Below, one piece after another: positions 59,101 through 64,000 of a DNA stretch of 64,000 bases. How positions within the stretch are numbered: the stretch's first letter is position 1; every line of letters begins with the position of its first letter. A program made the position numbers and the translations under genes. The stretch comes from Anaspis maculata (lineage: Eukaryota > Arthropoda > Insecta > Coleoptera > Scraptiidae): NCBI GenBank assembly GCA_949128115.1, contig OX421964.1:49950601-50014600 (forward strand), written 5' to 3'. A model generated the notes under the pieces. It did no database searches. It had not been told where the DNA came from and saw only the letters and a list, made by a program, of their open reading frames with translations.

Positions 59101-59158
59101 GTACATGAGCAAGTTTGGTGAGAATTATCAAAAACGTAATGACGAGCCGGATTTTTGA
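44141..59158 (+). CDS. Set2: Histone H3K36 methyltransferase Set2/SETD2, 8 coding exons
   Basis: Exons 44141-45894, 45966-46094, 51676-51975, 52036-52348, 52402-53944, 57364-57755, 58493-58810 and 58997-59158 give 4911 coding bases (1636 residues plus stop), and every splice phase agrees. The N-terminal 550 residues are disordered, with Pro-Glu repeats, a poly-Glu run and Lys-rich blocks. The AWS Cys cluster (MTCDCFLTPEEIDRG...) leads into SET (residues ~605-728) with EYVGEVL, RFINHSCDPN, ITFDYRFQRYG, then post-SET YCEAPTCRGWLG. A WW domain lies near 1305-1335 (KWMCAKDKYGRPYYYHIRIR). The SRI domain at the C terminus (~1545-1636) in this family binds the phosphorylated CTD of RNA polymerase II. 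The enzyme trimethylates H3K36 during transcription. The start is the first ATG after an in-frame stop. Confidence 0.93.
46122..47038. repeat. Tandem ~320-bp repeats in Set2 intron 2, copies 1-3
   Basis: Units begin GATTATTACATACAACGCCC at about 46128, 46456 and (as GGTTATTACATACACCGCCC) 46771. Each contains a hairpin: AATATCACTCGTGCTCGAGA pairs with the complement ending CTTGTGATATT across a loop with CCTCCTACGGAGTCGGGCAT. The third unit breaks off at ~47038 after CGCTACAAT. Confidence 0.8.
47039..48862. mobile_element. Insertion in the repeat array, containing a foldback
   Basis: The ~320-bp repeat stops at 47038 and resumes at 48863 (GCCAAAATTATCGTG). Within it, 47907-48513 is an inverted repeat centred near 48210. 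The ORF ending NQFIQIFSEQGVSDVTGKLV (47814-48005) appears again on the minus strand (48603-48415). The flanking sequence 47039-47900 has CCATCTTG-type words and no gene. Insertion boundaries are defined only by the repeat break. Confidence 0.6.
48863..49250. repeat. ~320-bp repeat, copy 4 (resumes after the insertion)
   Basis: It starts with the tail of copy 3 (GCCAAAATTATCGTGAAAATCT). A full fourth unit from ~48902 follows, including the CCTCCTACGGAGTCGGGCA hairpin loop (49140-49162). Confidence 0.75.
49630..49975 (+). pseudogene. LINE reverse transcriptase fragment in Set2 intron 2
   Basis: The plus strand reads ...ITRGVLQGDCLSPSLYILF. After a stop (FFF-TAG), in another frame, it reads LQYADDIVMLADSPTSL. 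These are the G(V)xQGDxLSP and YADD motifs of a non-LTR reverse transcriptase. Stops and frame changes show it is dead. It leads directly into the repeat family at 49978-51364, which may be the 3' UTR of the same LINE. Confidence 0.7.
49978..51364 (+). repeat. Dispersed repeat R, two overlapping copies
   Basis: Two 3'-end copies end near 50622 and 51364 in TTCCCCTCCTCGTTGGGTGG followed by GG(G)AAGTAA. Each is preceded by a run such as CAGACAGA(G/A)ATCATxCTGGA. A further copy in the same orientation is at 59616-60757. They are probably LINE 3' regions; the ORFs at 50419-50844 and 51061-51321 are not convincing genes. Confidence 0.6.
53945..57363. other. Set2 intron 5 (3.4 kb)
   Basis: The donor is GAGT|GTAAGG and the acceptor TTCCAG|CTAGC. 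If the intron is retained, the frame stops at 54007-54009. A small palindrome around 54512-54638 pairs CTAGAACCG..CAGCTCGAAAATC with its complement. No other gene; ORFs at 56647-57024 and neighbours are weak. Confidence 0.6.
57756..58492. other. Set2 intron 6, no gene
   Basis: A 737-bp intron from AGC|GTAAGT to TATTACAG|CCAAG. Nothing further recognised. Confidence 0.6.
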
Positions 59159-59501
59159 TTTAATTTTATCTGTTAATAAAATGTTATCTGTGATAAAAAT
59201 TGGTATCAAGGTGTTGTTTGGAGTTTCATCGCCAATCAGACGTACTAGTTTCATGTTGAAACATAAGTGCATACCTTGGAAATATTTTTATTCTGCTTTT
59301 TATATAATTTTGGTAGATGTTGAAGCATCTGTACCTAATTATGACGTTGTTTTGAATGTTTAATTATGAAGTGATCAGGAATATTGTACAATACCTGTGT
59401 TCATCAGTCTTTATAGGTTTATCCCTCTTTAGACTTCTAAATGTAGTTGTATTATAATATTTAAAAGTTAATTTTAACGTCAGGTGTATAAAATTCTAAA
59501 A

Positions 59502-59507
59502 AATAAA
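59502..59507 (+). terminator. Set2 poly(A) signal
   Basis: AATAAA lies 344 bases after the stop codon, in an AT-rich 3' UTR, with a T-rich downstream element (TTTTGTTTTT) from 59516. Confidence 0.6.
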
Positions 59508-59615
59508 TTATACAATTTTGTTTTTCATGACTAAACGAGTTATTATTCACAAGTGATTGAATGTGGTTTCAATCTCTAGGTATTACCATTTTTGCGACCA
59601 AAAGTTCAAAAAAAT

Positions 59616-60757
59616 TGGTCGTGTCACCCCAAAACTTCCCCGTCGAGTAGCAAGGAACGGATGGAAATTTTATTATGAAACGTCCATTCGGGTGGGAAGT
59701 TAGAATTTGAGAAAAAGATTGAAGAATTGAAATATTTTCTCTTATTTTGAGCTCTACCATTTGATGGATCGGTAAATAGAAAATTTGGATTTTCCGGTAA
59801 AATTTCAAATATTTTTCCAAATTACGTCAATTACGGCTTCACTTTAAGCTCCATAATTTGAGTTCGTTTTACATTTTCAACAAGAAAATTCCCGGGAAAT
59901 TGGAAAGAAAATCGTTGGAAAATGTTGAAGAACCTGTTCACACGGGATAAAAAGTTGGAAAATTTGCAGTTTTTCCAGAGCTGAAAACTCGGAAACCGTG
60001 GGTCCGATTTCGAAGATTTTCCCTCCAAAAATTGATTCAATCTTTTCTCCAACTTTCATTTCCGGCATATGTCTGCATCATCATCTGTATCAGTTGGAAT
60101 TTTCTGGAAAAAGTCGCTCTCCGAGCAGGAATTAATTTTTGAGTGAAGTCCTGCATCAAAAGCGAGTGGTCAAAATAAGTTTCAAAAATTCATAACGCTC
60201 GACTGAAAAATGGTGGAAAATTGCAACTGCAGACTTGATTTGACTCTTGTTGTGTTGCTTCCTGCCAAATTTGGTCCCAATCCATCGGATAGATTTTGAA
60301 TAATTGAATGGTAAAGTTTTGAACTTTGACATTTTTTATCATTTGACAGATGACAGGTAAGGCAATCCCTTTAACTGGTCTGAATACAGTTTTTTTTATG
60401 GGCTTTCAAACGGCATATCGCAAGTCAAGTTCCGTGAGATATGGCTTCTGTCATTTTTTGATAGTGACACTTCCGTTTGACAGAGGACAGCCAAAAACTA
60501 ATGGGCTCATTCGACGGTGAAACCATCTCTGTGTACCAAATTTCAAGTCGATCGGATAGACGTTGCGGCTGTTATCGACTACATATCGTGAAAGGTTACA
60601 GATAAACCTACACACATACAGGGATCATTCTGGAAATGGTCTTAATCGTCATAGGGGACCTCAAAACGGATATATCCGTCGAAATCTCGTAACATTTTTT
60701 TAGCGCGTTTCACAATAGTTCTCCTTATTGCGTGAGGTGTCGGGGAAGTAAAATTGT
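59616..60757 (+). repeat. Dispersed repeat R, third copy
   Basis: It shares long stretches with 49978-51364: TGTCACCCC(A)AAACTT, CCGAGCAGGAAT, CTTCCTGCCAAATTTGGTC, GACAGCCAAAAACTAATGGG, and the terminal TCGGGGAAGTAAAATT. It is in the same orientation, between the Set2 poly(A) signal and the kinesin 3' end. Confidence 0.6.
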
Positions 60758-61294
60758 GATAAACAGACTAAGAACAATAGAGGTTTTAGAACTTCTCTGT
60801 TGTATATCACATGTGAGTAAAATGCCATTAAAATCACGTAAGAATGGAACACCTGCGCAAGCGCTTGTGCGTCTGCGTCAATCCGTCTATTCGACTACAC
60901 TTGTGTCTAGGGCGCGTGAACTGCAACTCGAGAGCCTGACGGGTAAACACGCGTGAAGAGATTTGAAATGGGGTTTAAAAAAAAAGCTCATTGACCTGAC
61001 GAGGTCCATGTGCACACACATACACGGAATAAATTGTATGCCGACAAAGGAAAATTGAAAAAAATCTGCTCACGTAAATGTTCGGTTATTGGACGGATTG
61101 GCGCCGAAATCTATGACAGTTCTGTCGGTAGCAGTATCTATACGTCGATATCTTCTAGTAGCAACTCTCATTGATGAGACGCCTTCCTCGTCAAATTGGA
61201 AGCCGGGGGATCATTCTCCCTGAGAGATCAAGCCTGCCGACTCTCCCTTATGTTACGCTGTAACGTGAAACGCGCCAACAACTCAACAATAGTA

Positions 61295-61307
61295 TTTATT
61301 TTTTATT
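61295..61307 (-). terminator. Kinesin gene poly(A) signals
   Basis: TTTATT at 61295-61300 and 61302-61307 reads AATAAA on the minus strand, 85-100 bases after the kinesin stop. Confidence 0.55.
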
Positions 61308-61392
61308 AAAAATCACAATAAATAAATAAGACTTAAGTAACTAGAGTGTTCACGCATGTACAATTTATAATATAAGTATAAAAACTTGACAC

Positions 61393-62316
61393 CTACAAAT
61401 TAAAAGTAACGGACTTTGATCCGTTTGATTTGGCAGCGCTGCTGAGAAGCGCGGTTTCGAAGCTTTGCAGCGACTTGTTGACTCGCGCGAACAGCAAGTT
61501 CAATTGGTTCTCGCTCTCGGCAGGTTGCAGACGGTTCAGTGTGTCGTAGATCTTGTTCAGCGACGACATTATCTCGCTCTTACTCAGTTTTTTTCCTTTG
61601 GCTTGTTTGATCTCGGTCCACGTCAGACTTTTGATGAACTCTCCAATGTCCTTGCTGCTTTGGCGCTGGGCGTCTTTCAGTGACACGAACGCCTGCTTCT
61701 TGTTGGCCGAATCCGTGATGGTCAACGTGCTGCCGGACACGGCACAGTGGAGGTTGTTCCGGCAGCACCATTCGATCACCGCGTTGGTCGCGTGTTCCTG
61801 CTCGGTGAGCACGTCTTCGAGTTTTTCGAGAAAGTTGGTCTTGTACGGTGACAGGGTCAGGTTCGTGTCGATGGTCTTCATGACTCTGACTTTGGATTCG
61901 AGCTCTTCGCGGCGCTTTTCGCTTTCGGCCAGTTCCCTGAGCTGGGACTGGGCGCACTCCATGAAACGTTGTTTCCAGCTTTTTTCGGCCGTTTCGAGCT
62001 TCGATTCGGCCGCGAGGAGCTTGCTTCGCAGCTCTTCCATTTCCTCCCGGCCCGCGCTGTCGTTCATTTGGCTCAGGGAGGAGTTCGAAAGCAGGGAGGA
62101 TCTTTCGTAGTCCTGCTTGAGGGCCCGCAGACGTTCGACTTCTGACTTCAACTCGCGTATGAGGCGGTCGTGGGGGTTCTCGTTGATTCTGGCGCGGTTT
62201 ATGATGGACCGTGCTTGGCAAGCGTAACGCAGAGTGGCCAGAGTTTCATCCAGGTTTGAATTGGCCGGTGTGATGGTGGCTAGCATTGATGTCAGAGAAT
62301 TCCCACCTAGGCTTTC
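61393..62316 (-). CDS. Kinesin-3-type motor protein, last exon
   Basis: The exon opens after TTTCAG (acceptor complement at 62317-62322) with ESLGGNSLTSMLATITPANS. This is the switch-II-side end of a kinesin motor (LxxSLGGNSxTxMIAxxSPA), followed by DETLATLRYACQARSIINR and the neck region ENPHDRLIRELKSEVERLRA. The NxDETLxTLRYAxxAxxI form is typical of kinesin-3 family motors. A coiled-coil stretch follows (~residues 45-150), then a region around FLEKLEDVLTEQEHATNAV and a helical C terminus ending in KSVTFNL. Only ~300 residues follow the end of the motor, so the protein has no long cargo-binding tail. Earlier exons lie to the right, beyond the window. Subfamily not assigned. Confidence 0.88.
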   Translation of the reverse strand, partial: ESLGGNSLTSMLATITPANSNLDETLATLRYACQARSIINRARINENPHDRLIRELKSEVERLRALKQDYERSSLLSNSSLSQMNDSAGREEMEELRSKLLAAESKLETAEKSWKQRFMECAQSQLRELAESEKRREELESKVRVMKTIDTNLTLSPYKTNFLEKLEDVLTEQEHATNAVIEWCCRNNLHCAVSGSTLTITDSANKKQAFVSLKDAQRQSSKDIGEFIKSLTWTEIKQAKGKKLSKSEIMSSLNKIYDTLNRLQPAESENQLNLLFARVNKSLQSFETALLSSAAKSNGSKSVTFNL

Positions 62317-63785
62317 CTGAAATTTCAGTTGAATTAATTAACACACTTTCTCTTGTTACAAACATAATTGAGGATCTTGCCCTTCAATCAAATCAAAAGA
62401 AGTATTCATAAGACCTGATCACTATTGTATATGCAAAAGTCACCCTGCCAAATTTTAAGCCGAGACATTTTTTATTTAAATATTACTGGGTTCATGCAAA
62501 AGTACCTAAATGTTTATAAAGTGATCAAAGATTGAAGTGACCCACCAACAATTTTAATGAAGTTCAAAATGCCTTAGCTCTCGAAAAAATAGGAATAATT
62601 CAAAAGTTTTTGTTCTCCCTAATAGTCATCGTCTATCACAGACTAGCTACCGAATTTCGTTCAGATCCTCCGTATTTGAAATATAGGGCGTCGCGTAAAG
62701 TCCTGAAAAAACTTCAAAGTTTGGATGATTCCCCATAAAAATGGATTTTTTTAAAATTAGTCCAGGGACGTTGGTACACTCATATCTCGAAACGCTTTTT
62801 CAATATTCCGATTATTTTTTTAAATTACATGGTGATTTGGTTTCAACAACAACTTTTTGGTTTCTTGGTCATAACTTTTTTCTTTGTTGGCTGATTTTGA
62901 AAATCCGGGGCTCATGTTGAAGCTAAAACTTCAAGGAAGAAGAATAGGGGTTAGAAATCGGTGCAAGACAAAAATTGAAAATAAGAGATTCCACCAAAAG
63001 TGACGTAAATCTGAATCACCCCCGAAATCACATCAGGGGATAGAACTTGCCGGAAATCAATTTTCTTTCAAATGAACCATTATGATAATTTCAAGATGTA
63101 CCCAGTTTGTATGAGACACGATTTCTTGGTGAGGAAATTAAATTACGGCTGCATGTGTTCAGAGGAACATCCAGTGTCCTTGCTTACCTGAAATCCGCCG
63201 TAACCTAGGATAGGCATAATTCTAATTTTTTGACAAGTTGAATGACGTGAATAATAATTAAAGGAGACCACAACACAAAATACAAGTGTTACTTATCTCG
63301 TGGCGAGCGCTGCGGTCATAATTAAGAACGACAATGACGTCATAGGGGCAAATTTTCAAGGGCTACCTATAGCTACTCACGGGCATACCTGTACCTGATT
63401 CCGTTGCCGATGAGACGACGACGGTTTCAAGCCTGCCATAATGGGGTACTTGCCCAATTTGTTTTTATTGGCTTAATCGATAGTATTGGTGAAAATATTG
63501 TACCCGTATTTTTTCTTTTTCTTAAATTCCCAAAATTGCGGTCGTAGTGCTTGTTTTAAAAATATCTTTGTGACGTCACAAATATACTAAAAACTAAACA
63601 AACAGCACTGTTGGGTTGAAAGCTCAAAAAACTGGTAGAGTGGCATCACAATATTTGAAAAATACAGACATAAAAATTTCAGTGGAGTTTCCGTACTGTT
63701 ACCAACCCTTCGAAAAAAAAAATCGAAAAAAAAATCTTTTTAACCAATTAATATATTTTCAAAAAGACAACAAACACGCGAATAT
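62317..63785. other. Kinesin intron, no gene recognised
   Basis: AT-rich intronic sequence; the ORF at 63616-63807 is low-complexity Lys/Asn. Nothing supportable. Confidence 0.5.
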
Positions 63786-64000
63786 AAATAAATATTGCGC
63801 CTCTTAGGGCCATATAGCGGGCACCTCGCATTTTTATGAAACAAAGCTCTCCGACTACCACAACATCAGACGGTCTAACCGAACAACTGCACAGACACGT
63901 GTTTCGCCCCTACTGGGGGCTCATCAGTGCGCAGGCGTGATCAGCTCAACCATCCGATGCTGTGGCAGTCAGAGAACTCATGGTAATATACACCCAAGAG
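63786..64000. repeat. Penelope-like terminal sequence (probable)
   Basis: ACACGTGTTTCGCCCCTACT followed by GGGGGCTCATCAGTGCG resembles the palindromic CACGTGTTTCGCCCC / GGGGCTCATCAGTG sequence found near the ends of Penelope-like retroelements. It continues past the window edge, so coding content cannot be judged. Confidence 0.4.

Noticed and set aside
61580..62221. 213-codon minus-strand ORF in the other frame of the kinesin exon
   Set aside because: Frame shadow of the kinesin coding sequence, rich in Arg/Pro as expected from GC-rich coiled-coil codons.

Overview
Eukaryotic, almost certainly arthropod and probably insect, genomic DNA. It has spliced genes with short GT-AG introns, a Set2/SETD2-type histone methyltransferase, a kinesin-3-type motor, AT-rich spacers with frequent GTAGGTACCTA-like words, and a very heavy load of DNA transposons, LINEs and LTR elements. 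No bacterial operon, CRISPR array, tRNA or rRNA was found. A hemipteran or similar insect would fit, but the species cannot be settled from the sequence.

Left part (1-36.2 kb): almost wholly transposable elements. A jockey/CR1-type LINE (3-~7065) is split by a 4.46-kb element with perfect 27-bp terminal inverted repeats (925-5389), which itself holds a foldback element, another LINE tail and a Penelope-like fragment. A 644-bp hAT-like element (7438-8081) and an LTR-gag remnant (9377-10373) follow. At 10805-17883 lies a nest of palindromic elements inside one another, with exact 8-bp target duplications at three levels. A hairpin element (17964-19486) carries a 176-aa ORF. A 152-bp palindromic MITE (20852...32435) is interrupted by an 11.4-kb two-gene transposon (20941-32370). 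Its first gene encodes a putative transposase; its second is a 15-exon DUF4806-type protein in which a ~180-bp exon+intron unit is tandemly amplified. A second copy of the palindromic X family (32666-36194) contains a hAT-like element with an intron-bearing gene fragment in inverted copies.

Middle (36.5-42.2 kb): a structurally intact Ty3/gypsy retrotransposon, minus strand, with two 259-bp LTRs, a 4-bp target duplication and one fused 1609-codon gag-pol frame.

Right part (44.1-64 kb): the host genes. Set2 (plus strand, eight coding exons, 44141-59158, 1636 codons plus stop) has AWS, SET, post-SET, WW and SRI domains; all seven splice phases agree. Its second intron (5.6 kb) splits the SET domain and holds a tandem array of ~320-bp units, each with a hairpin, plus LINE debris. 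The last exon of a kinesin-3-like gene (61393-62316, minus) converges on it. The window ends in that gene's intron, with a repeat resembling Penelope-element termini.

Set2 would place H3K36 methylation on chromatin transcribed by RNA polymerase II (family knowledge). The two genes of the 11.4-kb element presumably act together in its transposition (inference).
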